From Dipteris shenzhenensis (lineage: Eukaryota > Polypodiophyta > Polypodiopsida > Gleicheniales): 64,000 nucleotides of DNA. A program made the position numbers and the translations under genes. Location of the stretch: the NCBI GenBank assembly GCA_047967505.1, contig CM106540.1, one strand, 5' to 3'. The notes below the pieces were generated by a model, which was not told the DNA's origin, made no database searches, and saw only the letters and a program-made list of their open reading frames with translations. Positions 52,524 through 62,295 of this stretch are shown in pieces. Within the stretch, counting starts at the first letter, position 1; each line of letters begins with the position of its first letter.

Positions 52524-52622
52524 TTGTGGGAAATGGGAAACTTAATGCCCGTCAATTTTGTCTTGTGGGAAATGGGAAACTTAATGCCAAGGTGGCATAG
52601 ACTTCTCTCCGTCAATTTTGTC
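52524..52622. repeat. Short direct repeats
   Basis: TTGTGGGAAATGGGAAACTT plus AATGCC at 52524 and 52563; CCGTCAATTTTGTC ends at 52562 and again at 52622. Two interleaved duplications. Confidence 0.85.
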
Positions 52623-52647
52623 GTCATAAGATTGCTAGGAGCCCGGG

Positions 52648-52788
52648 TGTGCCCCACTTAGGCCGGTTACACACTGGAGATGCCAAAATAAGTTGGTTAC
52701 TAGTGGAGATACACGGGGGAGGGGCCAGTGGTGAGAAATCAATTACTTGGTGTGACGTGGAGGGTTCGAGTCCCACCTAAGTGGGCAC
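52648..52788. repeat. Inverted-repeat module with tRNA-like B-box
   Basis: GTGCCCCACTTAGG near 52648 and CCTAAGTGGGCAC near 52776 form a 13-bp inverted pair with a one-base gap. GGTTCGAGTCC at 52763-52773 matches the Pol III B-box. I see no good A-box and no tRNA cloverleaf, so it is at best a SINE or MITE relic. Confidence 0.4.
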
Positions 52789-53009
52789 ATGTGTGGGGGG
52801 TCTTGAAATTCGCTAACCAAATTACAACTCTACATGTGGGCGGGCACACCTCTACTATGTAACCACCCTTAATCTTTAGAACACTCTCCCAAGTTGCTGC
52901 AAAGCGCAAAACCCGAACAATGCAACGCTCAAGCTAGCATTGCAAGACACATCCCCACAAAGGCTAGCTTGATCTCAAGATAGAATTGATGAGACCAAGC
53001 AAGATTATA

Positions 53010-53640
53010 GTAGGTTGCCTCTTTCGCAAAGTCATGAGATCAGATAGAGGAGGGGAATACATGTCTTCAGCATTCATGAACTTTTGCAGAAGTCACGGCA
53101 TTCAAAGACAATTCACATGTGCAGATACTCCTCATCAGCAGAATGCAAGAGTTGAAAGGAAGAATGGTACTTTAGCAGATAGTGCTAGAGCAATGCTTAG
53201 TGAGAAGCATCTTTCGAATCAGTATTGGGCAGAAGCAATAGCCACGGTGAACTACTTGCTTAATTGGCTTCCGACCGATACAAGATATGACTCCTTATGA
53301 AGCATTCACTAGACACAAGCCACACATTGGGCATCTCCACATATTTAGTTGCAGAGCATATGCCCACATACATGATTATCATCGCAGGAAATCGGATGCA
53401 AAGTCACGCAGCTGCATCATGGTTGGCTACAGTGAAGAAAGCAAAGCATACAAGTTGTATGATCCCATCAACCGCAAGGTCATTATCTCCAGAGATGTAA
53501 TCTTTGATGAGGAATCGGAATGGAAAACCTCAAACACACAGGAGATAGAAGCACCAAAATTTCACAATCATCTACAGAGCAAGTATTGCCAGCAACACCC
53601 TAAGCAGAGCCACAGTAGCTCAGACGGTCTACTAGGGAAA
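53010..53640 (+). pseudogene. Copia-C integrase, C-terminal half
   Basis: KVMRSDRGGEYMSSAFMNFC with the second catalytic Asp, TPHQQNARVERKNGTLADSA with the catalytic Glu, and YWAEAIATVNYLLNW. A 1-nt shift near 53287 leads to TPYEAFTRHKPHIGHLHIFS and YDPINRKVIISRDVIFDEES. The N-terminal finger and first Asp are missing by truncation. Confidence 0.88.
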
Positions 53641-53699
53641 GCAGACCACTAGCCAGATTGACATGCTCAAAAAGGCAAAGCAATTCAGGTTGAAACCAC

Positions 53700-54744
53700 C
53701 AACTATGCTCTTATGACTACCATCATGGCTATAGAAGAGCCAGTGTACTTTGAAGATGTAGTAGACAAGCCAGAATGGCAAAAAGAAATGGATAGTTTGA
53801 TTAAAAATAATACTTGGGAATTATGCAACCTTCCACTAGGATAGAAGGCCATAGCAAAGAAATGGGTATACAAAGTGAAGTACAATCCCAATGGAAGTAT
53901 TCAAAGATACAAAGCCAGACTAGTTGCAAAAGGATTTGCACAGCAATATGGTCAGGACTATGATGAGACTTATGCTCCAGTAGCAAAGATGGATTCTATA
54001 CGGTTCTTGATATCACTAGTGACACTCAGCAGATGGAATGTGTACCAGTTCGATGTCAAGAATGCATTTCTCAGTGGTTATCTAGATGAGGAAGTCTACA
54101 TGCAACGACCAGCAGGTTATGTTGAACCAGGAAAGGAGAATAAGCTTTGGCATCTCAAGAAAAGTCTATACGGTTTAAAGCAAGCACCCAGAAGTTGGTA
54201 CAGTAGAATCGACAAGTATTTTTTTGATCTGGGATACATGAAGTCCAATGCAGATCATACTCTCTACTACAAAGTTCAAGGGGAAGACATTACTATTGCA
54301 CTTTTGTACATAGATGATCTAATTGTGATAGGAAGAAAGGATAGCTTCATAAGAAAACTAAAACAAGACTTATCTGTAGAGTTCGACATGAAAGATCTTG
54401 GACTTATGCACTATTGTCTTGGTATTGAGTTTTGGAGAGATTCAGATAGCACATTTATGAGTCAGCTCAAGTATGTTGATAGTCTCCTGAAGAAGTTTAA
54501 TATGGCAGATTGCAAGATTGCAGCCACTCCCATGGAACAGAGTTTGAAACTTACTAAAGATTCAGAAAAGCCTAAGCCAATGACATGTACTACAAGCAGC
54601 TCATTGGATCTCTTTATATATATGACTATCATACGGCCATATATTTGTTATGTAGTAAGCTCACTTGCACAGTTTATGGCAAATCTAAAACTCTCTCACT
54701 GGAATGCAGCCAAAAGAGTCTTGAGATACATTAGAGATACATGA
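53700..54744 (+). pseudogene. Copia-C reverse transcriptase, nearly intact
   Basis: 53700-53870 encodes KPEWQKEMDSLIKNNTWELC and includes a TAG at 53841. 53875-54744 is open for 289 codons: [78 protein letters not shown], and the catalytic LLYIDDLIVIG (YIDD form), GLMHYCLGIEFWRD. It ends at TGA 54742, where Copia-D keeps a sense codon (RGTRQFGIEY). Confidence 0.92.
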
Positions 54745-55134
54745 CAATTTGGAATAGAATATAGAGGACATCATCCACGGTTGCATGGATACTGTGATAG
54801 TGACTATGCCAGAGATCATGAGACCAAGAGATCGACACAGGGATATGCATTTTTCCTTGGTCAAGGTGCTATATCATGGTTGTCAAACAAACAACCAATT
54901 GTTTCTTTGTCTTCGACTAAAGCAGAATATAGAGCACTCACTACAAGTGCATGTGAGGCTATATGGCTCAGAAGACTCTTGTCAAAAATAGATTACTTTG
55001 ATGAGTCAAAGCCAACAATAATATACTGCGATAATCAATCGGCTCAAGCATTGGCCAAGAATCCAGTATACCACTCGAGGACAAAGCACATTGATGTCAG
55101 AGAGCACTTCATCAGAGAAACAGTTACTTGGTGA
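54745..55134 (+). pseudogene. Copia-C RNase H
   Basis: LHGYCDSDYARDHETKRSTQ, GAISWLSNKQPIVSLSSTKA (acidic residues typical of copia RNase H), EYRALTTSACEAIWLRRLLS, YCDNQSAQALAKNPVYHSRT and HFIRETVTW, then TGA at 55132. Sequence after the stop (LQHCDSKETIVDIFTKPLGK in another frame) is the C-terminal tail, so a small indel separates them. Confidence 0.9.
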
Positions 55135-55261
55135 CATTACACTGCAGCATTGTGATAGCAAAGAAACTATTGTAGACATATTTACCAAACCACTCGGTAA
55201 AGAGCTTTTCGAGAAACACCAACTAGCTCTTGGTTTGACGTAGAGAAAGGACATTCCCATT

Positions 55262-55268
55262 AAAGAGG
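55262..55268 (+). promoter_or_regulatory. Copia-C polypurine tract
   Basis: AAAGAGG directly before the LTR. Copia-D has AAAGGGG at the matching place. Confidence 0.75.
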
Positions 55269-55450
55269 TGTGATGGAATATAATGCTCAATCCTTCTTCA
55301 ATTCCCCATAATCATCATCTTGAGGGAAGGCCTACTTCATGATGTTGATCTTCAGGGAAGGTGTTAGGAGTTCACGCTCAACATCATGTGGTCATGTGTG
55401 CATAGCACCATATGTGATCATATGTGCATAGCACTAACCCAATAGAGTGT

Positions 55451-55458
55451 TATAAAGG
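55451..55458 (+). promoter_or_regulatory. TATA box of the Copia-C LTR
   Basis: TATAAAGG preceded by GAGTGT. A start site about 25-35 bp downstream would fall in or just after the CCCTAA array. Confidence 0.5.
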
Positions 55459-55471
55459 AAAGGGTTAGATG

Positions 55472-55493
55472 CCCTAACCCTAACCCTAACCCT
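55472..55493. repeat. Telomere-like (CCCTAA)n array in the LTR
   Basis: Three full CCCTAA units and a partial fourth. Short and internal to an LTR, so not a telomere. Confidence 0.9.
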
Positions 55494-55600
55494 GAATGGA
55501 TTTGTATATATTCTACATTTTCAACTAAATCTAGTGTACAGTTAGTCATTTGTGGTGTGTTCTCTAGCTGTGCCCTCTCTCCTCATCTCCACTCTTCTCC

Positions 55601-56160
55601 TCTCCCCTCTTCATATTTTGTTATAAGGTTACTTGAATGCACCCATTTTTCATGCTACCCCTTTAAAAGGTTGCATGCACCTACTTGATGGAGTTTGCAC
55701 ATAAACATTAGCTAGCCCCCATTCTAGGATCAAAAGCTACAACTTCTCTCCTCTATCTTCTTCACCTTACATGATGCAATTAGAAATGCATTATTGTCGA
55801 GGTAGCCACGCAACATACTGCAAATCCACTACACAATTCAAAAGAAGTCAAGGGAAAGATTTATAACTTACCATAACTCATCATGTATTGGGTAGCGAAA
55901 TCCCTTCAATTTTTCAGCTACATAAATCTTGCATAAGCTGATGTATCAATGAATTGAATCGCTTCTCCATTCACATGGAACTGGTGTACGATGAACTTTA
56001 TTTATAATTTGTGTTTATAGATCATTGTGCAAGGCATTTGGAAAAAAATTAAAATAAAACAATTCGACTTTGTCAAGTGTAATCTCTTTTCATAGGGTGT
56101 GGGTGTCGTTTAGTTGACAATTTTACTTTTTTTTGAAGAAAGACATGATCTGCAAACACT
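55601..56160. other. Unassigned AT-rich sequence
   Basis: No coding or repeat family recognised. Confidence 0.5.
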
Positions 56161-56180
56161 TCTTCGGTGAACCTCGGCAT

Positions 56181-56236
56181 CTCTCTCTCTCTCTTCTCTC
56201 TTGCCCCCCTCCCCTCTCTCTCTCTCTCTCTCTACA

Positions 56237-56310
<74 letters not shown>

Positions 56311-56341
56311 TGTATGTATGTATGTATGTATATATCCCTTT

Positions 56342-56388
<47 letters not shown>
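56181..56388. repeat. (CT)n - (ACAT)n - (TA)n - (GTAT)n - (CT)n compound microsatellite
   Basis: CT runs flank a near-perfect palindrome: about nine ACAT units, TATATATATATA, then about thirteen TATG units (56234-56332). The two arms are reverse complements. Confidence 0.95.
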
Positions 56389-56390
<2 letters not shown>

Positions 56391-56516
56391 TGTGGGTCTT
56401 CGTGGTTAAGTCTTTGGTTCATGTCGTGGTGTGTGTGTTCGATTCTCGTGCTTCGGATGAGTCTATTCGGCTCCTTGGCATTGTTGCTTACGAAGTAAAA
56501 ATAGCTCATATCTCAT
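56389..56516 (+). repeat. Candidate tRNA-derived SINE
   Basis: TGGTTAAGTCT at 56403-56413 resembles the Pol III A-box and TGTTCGATTCT at 56436-56446 the B-box. About 23 bp separates the two boxes, a little short of the usual tRNA spacing. It is flanked by CT microsatellites on both sides. No A tail or target duplication is visible. Confidence 0.45.
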
Positions 56517-56759
56517 CTCTCTCTCTCTCTCTCTCTCTCTCCCCCCTCCCCCCCTCTCTGCTTCTTCTTCTCTCTCTATTCACTCTCTCTACTCCCTTAC
56601 TCTGTCTCCTCTCTCTTTCTCCTTCTCTCTCTATGTAAGTCTCTCTCTCTCTCTCTGCTTTTCTACTTCTTCTTCTCTCTATCTAATGTTTATTTCTATA
56701 TAATTGTATATAAATATATTTATATTTGTATGTTTATATTTTATATATCTTTATATTTA

Positions 56760-56801
<42 letters not shown>

Positions 56802-57073
56802 TGATGCAATGGATTGACGTGTTGCGCCACATCAGCCATAACGCCATCGTGCCACCTCACTCAGTCCCTGGCATAACTCTCTCTCTCTCTCTCAGCTGTC
56901 CTTCTCTGTCTCTCTCTCTCTCTCTCTCTCTCGCGTGTCCTTCTCTCTTTGCCTCTCCCCCCCCCCCTCTCTCTCTCTCTCTCCTGTCCTCATAGTGGGC
57001 TCATGTGTTGCACCACATTAGCCATAACGTCATCGCGCCACCTCACTCAGTCCCTCTGCTATAACTCTCTCTT

Positions 57074-57167
<94 letters not shown>

Positions 57168-57190
57168 ACACACACCCTCTCTCTCTTGCT

Positions 57191-57254
<64 letters not shown>

Positions 57255-57262
57255 CCCCCATA
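56517..57262. repeat. (CT)n/(CA)n-rich cluster
   Basis: Long CT arrays at 56517-56545, 56640-56656, 56761-56799, 56876-56932, 56966-56983, 57065-57124 and 57200-57253, with a (CA)n block at 57125-57174. All reading frames here are Ser-Leu or Glu-Arg repeats and not genes. Confidence 0.95.
56814..57065. repeat. Duplicated ~60-bp unit within the CT cluster
   Basis: TGACGTGTTGCGCCACATCA with GCCATAACGCCATCGTGCC at 56814 and its counterpart at 57000, both ending CACCTCACTCAGTCCCT and followed by ATAACTCTCTCT. A unit of about 185 bp including CT runs has been duplicated. Confidence 0.85.
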
Positions 57263-58532
57263 GCCCGCGTGTGTGCCAACTGCCCCTCATTGTCGCACTC
57301 TAGCTCGTTGCCAGGTGGTGCTTGGCTTTCCCCCTCGTGATGCATGTCCTACGAGCATGTTGCATGCTGCGTTGTGGCCGCGTGTCACCTTTGTCCCATG
57401 CAGTGTGAGTCTGTCCCTCATTTGTCTCGTGCACTGTCAGTCAGTCCCACGCACTGTCAGTCTTTGGCCACGTGTTTAACTGCCGCCTAGGTGTCTGCTC
57501 CAGTTGGCACCACATCACTCCTTTGCTGCTGCTGTCGCCTAGGGCTAGTGTCACATGTGTCGATGCATGCTCCTCACAATCTGCCACGTGGTTCCCCTCC
57601 GCCTCGCTGCCTCTGCCTCACCGCCTCGTGGCCCACCACCTCGCCACGTAGACCTCCACTGAGCCTCACTCCACCAAACCTCAAAAATTGCTCCACACTC
57701 TGAACCTCCAAGAACCTCCCTCCAAACCTCCATTTGCATGCCATGATGTCGCCACGTGTCAGCCTTGCATGAAGTTCACCCTCCTTAAGAAATAGTATAG
57801 AAGTTTTTTTGGCCATATGATTGCCTCTGCAATTTTTTTGTGGGATATGAGGATTAGAGGCTCCATTAATAATTTAATTATGGTGTTTTTGCTTAGGTTA
57901 ATTGGATAACCAATTAACATATAATTTAACTTATTAATACTAATCGGTGCAAATGCGAATAGCAATTAGAGTATGTATATATCCAAGAAAATAAACCAAT
58001 ATAAAGGGATTTCCCATGATCATTTTAGCATTGTTTCACCTCCTAAACAATGAATCATGTAAATTATGGTGTATAAAAAATGTAGCATGCTAAAAAATCT
58101 ACTACTTTCTCATACATACATTCTTTTGAATTAAATGCCTTCCCATACAAATTTACCTTCCAAAAAGGGGGATATATATATGTGTGTGTGTGTGTGTGTG
58201 TATTCAAACATCAAAATATCAAAGAAATGATAAACAACATAACATAGAAAAAAAAAGAGTGCAATGAGTTGAGGCATGATACCAACAATCCCTTGTTCTA
58301 TCAATAAAATCAATTTCATTTTATCAAAGCAAACTTTGATCTTTTGATCATAAGACACCAAGACTCATAAGAGATTCATTACTAGTTTAGAAACAAAGAA
58401 AACATCACATATTGAATTGATTTGCCCATTATGTAAAAGAATTGGAACATCTATTGAAATACATAGCCATTCATTGTACAAATGTAAATTCTCTCTACCA
58501 TTCACAATGAACACGATACAATATACCAAGTT
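57263..58532. other. Unassigned sequence
   Basis: No gene supported. 57300-57780 is C-rich with recurring CCACGTGG/GCCACGTG strings. From 57780 it is AT-rich, with (TG)n at 58181-58201. Minus ORFs lack motifs. Confidence 0.5.
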
Positions 58533-58918
58533 CTAATGGTTCACAATGGAGTAGATCACATTTGATGCAAATACTCCCCATTCAGTTACAAACATTGTTT
58601 TGTCTTTGTCCTCAGGAGCCATTCTTATCTTATTGTAGCCACTAAATCCATCAAGGAAACTATAAAGTTCATGGCCTGCAACACCATCTAGTAATGAGTT
58701 ACAAAAAGGAATGGAAATGGATCGGTGATGGTGGAAGCATTCAATTTCCAATAATCCACACATATTCTGAGTTTCCCATTCTTTTTTGGTATGATCACTA
58801 TTGGGGATAACCATGTCACACGGTCCAAGGGATATATGAATCCAACTGTGAGGAGTTTTTCTAGTTCCTCCTTCACTTGTCTGGCATAGTTGGGGTTCAT
58901 CTTGTATTCAACCAGCAA
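58533..58918 (-). pseudogene. Gypsy-C reverse transcriptase N-terminal part
   Basis: VEYKMNPNYARQVKEELEKL, VGFIYPLDRVTWLSPIVIIP, KKNGKLRICVDYWKLNASTI; then in a second frame GHELYSFLDGFSGYNKIRMA and KDKTMFVTEWGVFASNVI. The fragment stops before the FxDD catalytic box. Confidence 0.88.
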
Positions 58919-59491
58919 TTACTTGAGTTGTTCTTTGAATGAATTGTTGAGGCCAGTGCTTATAAGCACTGTTTTGGGGTTGTCATAGTCACCGAGATTC
59001 ATTTCTTCTAGATCATCTTCTTTGGCTCTAGCAATCCTTTTCATATGCTCTTCAAACTGTGCTTCTGCCTCAATGATGGCTTGCACACTTGTTTTGTAGT
59101 TCTTCTCTGATGTCCTCATTGTCTGCGTCTTTTGTTGTGTTGGTATTTTTGTTTTCTAATTGTGCATCCGACTTCTGTTCGATTCTATCTGACACTATTT
59201 TGTTTGCAATGGGATTAGTTGCTCACGGTTTTCTCTCTTGAGTAATGTATTGTTTGACTATATTTGCCACATCTACCTCAATATAGGTATTACAGATGGG
59301 TTTCTTCTTAGGAAGCTTTCTTCCTCATCCTCCTCAAGTTCAATCACCATGTTTACACCTTCTGCTTCCAATGGCTGCATATGCCGAGGGAAACTTCTTT
59401 TAGATGTTAGGAAAATCTTAAAATTTTTCTTACCTTTTTTGATGGTGATTCTCTTAGCTCCCCAATCTTGTTTCACTCTTGCAGCTCTCAG
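58919..59491 (-). pseudogene. Gypsy-C protease-RT connecting region
   Basis: 59119-58919 reads EEHMKRIARAKEDDLEEMNL and PKTVLISTGLNNSFKEQLK, and 59476-59273 reads WGAKRITIKKGKKNFKI and NMVIELEEDEEESFLRRN. Acidic linker typical of the stretch between protease and RT. Broken by frame changes. Confidence 0.6.
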
Positions 59492-59930
59492 CTAAGGTCT
59501 ACCTAATAACATGGAGTAGGAATTTTCTTTTTCTTCCATTCTGAGTACAACAAATGTAACAGTGAAACTCAATCCCCAAATGCTAATTTCCTGGCCTCTG
59601 AGGATACCAAGTGGCAGGAATCTTTTTTGATCAACCATTCTCACTTGGAATAGTGCTAGGGCTAGCTCACTGCAATAGAATTTCTTGAATAACTCATCAG
59701 ATAAGATGTTAACACCTGATCCTCCATCAATTAGGACATCTGGTATTCGTTGCCTTTTGTATTCAACATTAATTGTGGAAACTCTATAATCCACCTCTTC
59801 TATTGTTGATGTATAGATTTCTAGAGACTCCTCTTCACCTTCTATCATAGTCACCGGTGCCTTGGGTTGGTTGTCTCCTTCCAAACCTTAAAACAATTGC
59901 GAATTGTTCTTGTTGCTGATGTTTGAATTA
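59492..59930 (-). pseudogene. Gypsy-C protease
   Basis: EEVDYRVSTINVEYKRQRIP, DVLIDGGSGVNILSDELFKK (active-site Asp with GGSG), LALALFQVRMVDQKRFLPLG, ISIWGLSFTVTFVVLRME and SMLLGRP. Residues expected of a pepsin-type retroviral protease are present. Upstream sequence to 60123 (GKDIVWIHFSHPDIGYSTRK) is probably the gag-protease linker. Confidence 0.85.
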
Positions 59931-60245
59931 GAAATGAATCTTTTGTGAGTATGCTAGTTTTAAATGTCACTATTTGAACTTCCTTTGTAATCCAAAATAT
60001 TGGTGTCCATTTGTTGTGTACATGTGCTATGTAAGTGTCCTTCTGAGCTTTCCTTGTACTATATCCAATGTCAGGATGTGAGAAATGTATCCAGACAATG
60101 TCCTTACCCTTGAATGCTGACATTCCTTTGACAACCCCATTGGCTCCATTGACCAGGCCATCCTGCTAGTTAATGTTACCAGAGCAGAGCTCTCTATTAG
60201 CATACCTCCTTAAATCTCTATGGTTTCCCTAGGCCCATTTGTTGC

Positions 60246-60916
60246 CTTGGGGTCTCCCAATATTTTTTAGCTATTGCAGGGTGTTTGAGTAGAGTGACCA
60301 AGTGCTTTAATTGTGTATGTTTTGCCCTGCGTTGCTTGGAGCATAGATTCGTTGTGTTTGTTAGTTTGCAAGTTTGTGTAGAAGAGATGTGGGAGAGTGT
60401 GATCTTTAGGGGGCATATGAAAGCATCTCTTGTTTATGAAGTCAATTTGACCTCGTGTATGGGAACAAGTTCTAAATGAGTTCAAAGCTATTTTACAAAG
60501 GTTAATGCATTGTTTCATTGAGTTGGTAGCACTCAAATTTATTTCCTCCAATATGTGTTGGCCATAAACTCTAATGTAGCTTGACTTAGTTTGACACCCA
60601 AGCCTCCTTTACTAGTTTTTCTTGATAGAAATCCCCATAACAAATGGCGTCAACAAAAGTGCTCATCGAAGCTTCTTTGCAACAAACATATGCGAAGGTC
60701 TGCAAAGTTGAGAGTTCTTCGGCCTACAAGTGATATTTCATCAAAGACAGCAATTGCACTCGCTTGTAGAGGTTGCTCCAATGTATCTAATTTCTCATGT
60801 GGGAGAGATGCAAGGTTCTTGCTATGAATGGGTACATGCAATGCGGAATAAATGGTAGTTCCATTAATGTTGTAGGTGGCCTTGCTTGTGTAGGCAAGCA
60901 AAAGGACCTTTGGCAA
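60246..60916 (-). pseudogene. Helitron helicase pieces
   Basis: 60916-60650 reads KVLLLAYTSKATYNINGTTI, YSALHVPIHSKNLASLPHEK and AIAVFDEISLVGRRTLNFAD: the Pif1-type helicase core with the DEIS Walker-B motif. 60551-60267 reads RCFHMPPKDHTLPHLFYTNL, QTNKHNES and ATQGKTYTIKAL, a later helicase segment. Stretches between are lost. The helicase unwinds the element during rolling-circle transposition. Confidence 0.8.
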
Positions 60917-60953
60917 GTTTATATCATTTTATGGTATGGCTTGACTAAAATAT

Positions 60954-61372
60954 CTAATTAGTCTGCATGTCGTAGAGAAGGTCTTGGTCACAAGCTATGT
61001 ATATGTCAATGAAAGCACAAATATCAAGGTCATCCATGTCTGCAAAAATGAGAGCATTTTTCACCCATATAAGACCATGTTCATGTTGGCTTTCTATGCT
61101 TTGGAACTCAATAACAAAGAAGTAGTCTTTTATTTCCCCTAAGAGAGTGTTTTCACTTTTGAGCATGGAAATCATGTTTGGCAGTTTGTGATTGTAATAT
61201 CTTGCGCACACGGACGGGTTCTCTCTAATTAGTTGCTTTACCAATTTGTTTGAGTCCAACGACATTGTAGCATTGCTTTTACAATTGTAGTCATTTTTCA
61301 AGCAAATGACAACAGGCTCCCAAAGGCACTCCACACAAGATAAAGTTATGAAGAATGTTGGAGGACCCAATT
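60954..61372 (-). pseudogene. Helitron Rep (HUH nuclease) domain fragment
   Basis: GPPTFFITLSCVECLWEPVV is the standard start of the Helitron replication-initiator domain. IKDYFFVIEFQSIESQHEHG followed by LIWVKNALI gives the His-x-His metal motif (HEH) of HUH nucleases. The catalytic Tyr region beyond NALIFADMDDLDICAFIDIY is degenerate. Stops lie immediately upstream (TGA TAA), so only a fragment is readable. It is orientated as the helicase pieces at 60246-60916. Confidence 0.85.
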
Positions 61373-62048
61373 ATCACATCATGGCGAAGGCTTCTTTTCA
61401 TAGCTCGTTGTCATCTAGTGATGTTCTCAAACATTCAAAACCCCTAAGTCTTATTCTTGATTGTAAGACGTTCTCAACATTTGTGTCGTTGGTTATCCAT
61501 TTTTTTTCTTATTGAAGTCTTTATGGAATGTGCATGGGAAAATAAACATCTCAGGATGGTGTATGAAGGAAATGAAGAATCAGAATTCCCTTCGACAATG
61601 TCAAAAGCTCAAGATATGAATGGTGCTATAAATGGTGCTTTGAAATTTTATGCATATGCTAAAGTCATAATTTGGAAGACAAAAAAGTTTCAAAGGTTCA
61701 TGCCACATTCCGCAAGACAAACAGGCACTCACCCAAAGTCTTGAATTTATCGGCAACCTTCAAATAGTCTGACCTACTATTGCTCCAAAAAGTAAGCTAT
61801 GGAGGACATCCATCCACATGTTAGTGTATGACGTACTGATAATGAGAGCAGTTTAGTCTATGATGAACTGATAATGAGAGTATGACCATCCATCCATCCA
61901 CATGTAGTGTATGATGAATTGATAATGAGAGCAGTTTAAAGTCAATGAACAAAGCAACTATTGAAAGGACTTACAGTATTCAGGTTATCAGCCAGCGCAC
62001 AACTTTCCTTGTGCTTCGAAATGCTATTTTTTGGCAAGGAATAGGGTT
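61373..62048. other. Unassigned sequence with short direct repeats
   Basis: No coding region recognised. A 95-codon plus ORF at 61457-61744 shows no motif. Could be Helitron interior. Confidence 0.45.
61809..61938. repeat. Short direct repeats, three copies
   Basis: TATGA(T/C)G(A/T)A(C/T)TGATAATGAGAG at about 61827, 61858 and 61910. The first and third also share the upstream CCATCCACATGTTAGTG-type segment, giving a period near 83 bp. Confidence 0.8.
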
Positions 62049-62295
62049 CTACAATAAAAGGGGGATCCTTTGAATGTAGGTGGAGGGATCAAATTTGAGG
62101 GTGTAATCGGTTGTCCCCCCATCATTTCTTGTGTTCTTCTCACAAACAGAGAAGTTGATAATGTGCACGCACTCTCCCACATTCAATGTCTTCACAAATT
62201 CTACATAGAAGATCTCATCTATATAAAGAGTGATGCATCCAATACCTTTTCGATCCACCGATTCAACCTTTAGGGACTTGGGGTATGTCACATTT
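62049..62295 (-). pseudogene. Possible OB-fold (RPA-like) fragment next to the Helitron relic
   Basis: Minus frame: KSLKVESVDRKGIGCITLYI, YVEFVKTLNVGECVHIINFS, TTDYTLKFDPSTYIQRI. The pattern of strands with HIINFSV is reminiscent of the RPA-type OB-folds that plant Helitrons often carry, but I cannot confirm this by eye. The first 25 or so codons of the open frame (62375-62300) are LTR sequence of Copia-D, so the ORF is a junction artefact. Confidence 0.35.

Larger units (their letters stand above)
51346..53009. other. Unassigned sequence, possible host DNA
   Basis: No gene recognised. ORFs of 60-120 codons (for example 51876-52205 plus, 52298-52657 minus) have no motif I know. The stretch is notable as one of the longer parts free of identifiable transposon sequence. 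Confidence 0.45.
53010..55268 (+). mobile_element. Copia-C: 5'-truncated Ty1/copia element
   Basis: Integrase core, RT and RNase H on the plus strand, followed by a polypurine tract and a 3' LTR at 55269. LTR, gag and protease on the 5' side are absent. Copia-D (62296-63737, minus) is the same family with closely matching protein. Confidence 0.9.
55269..55600 (+). repeat. Copia-C 3' LTR (right edge uncertain)
   Basis: Begins TGTGATGGAATATAATGCTC; the first 77 bp or so match the Copia-D LTR (62376-62296 minus). Contains TATAAAGG at 55451 and a CCCTAA array at 55472. No partner LTR is available, so the right end is approximate. Confidence 0.7.
58533..60245 (-). mobile_element. Gypsy-C: fragment of a different Ty3/gypsy lineage
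   Basis: Minus-strand protease (59884-59492) and RT N-terminal part (58918-58533) of a gypsy element unlike Gypsy-A/B. No LTRs are seen; it is bounded by unassigned DNA on one side and the Helitron fragment on the other. The DGGSGVN protease motif and YKMNPNYARQVKEELEKLL RT entry are typical of plant non-chromodomain gypsy elements. Confidence 0.8.

Noticed and set aside
52763-52773. Functional tRNA gene
   Set aside because: B-box-like string only; no A-box, cloverleaf or anticodon arm could be drawn.
55472-55493. Interstitial telomere
   Set aside because: Only about 22 bp and located inside a copia LTR.
56234-56332. CRISPR-like array
   Set aside because: Tetranucleotide microsatellite with no spacers; the window is eukaryotic.
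56123-57345. ORFs of 70-145 codons made of Ser-Leu, His-Thr, Tyr-Ile or Glu-Arg repeats
   Set aside because: Translations of CT, CA and CATA microsatellites; no selection expected.
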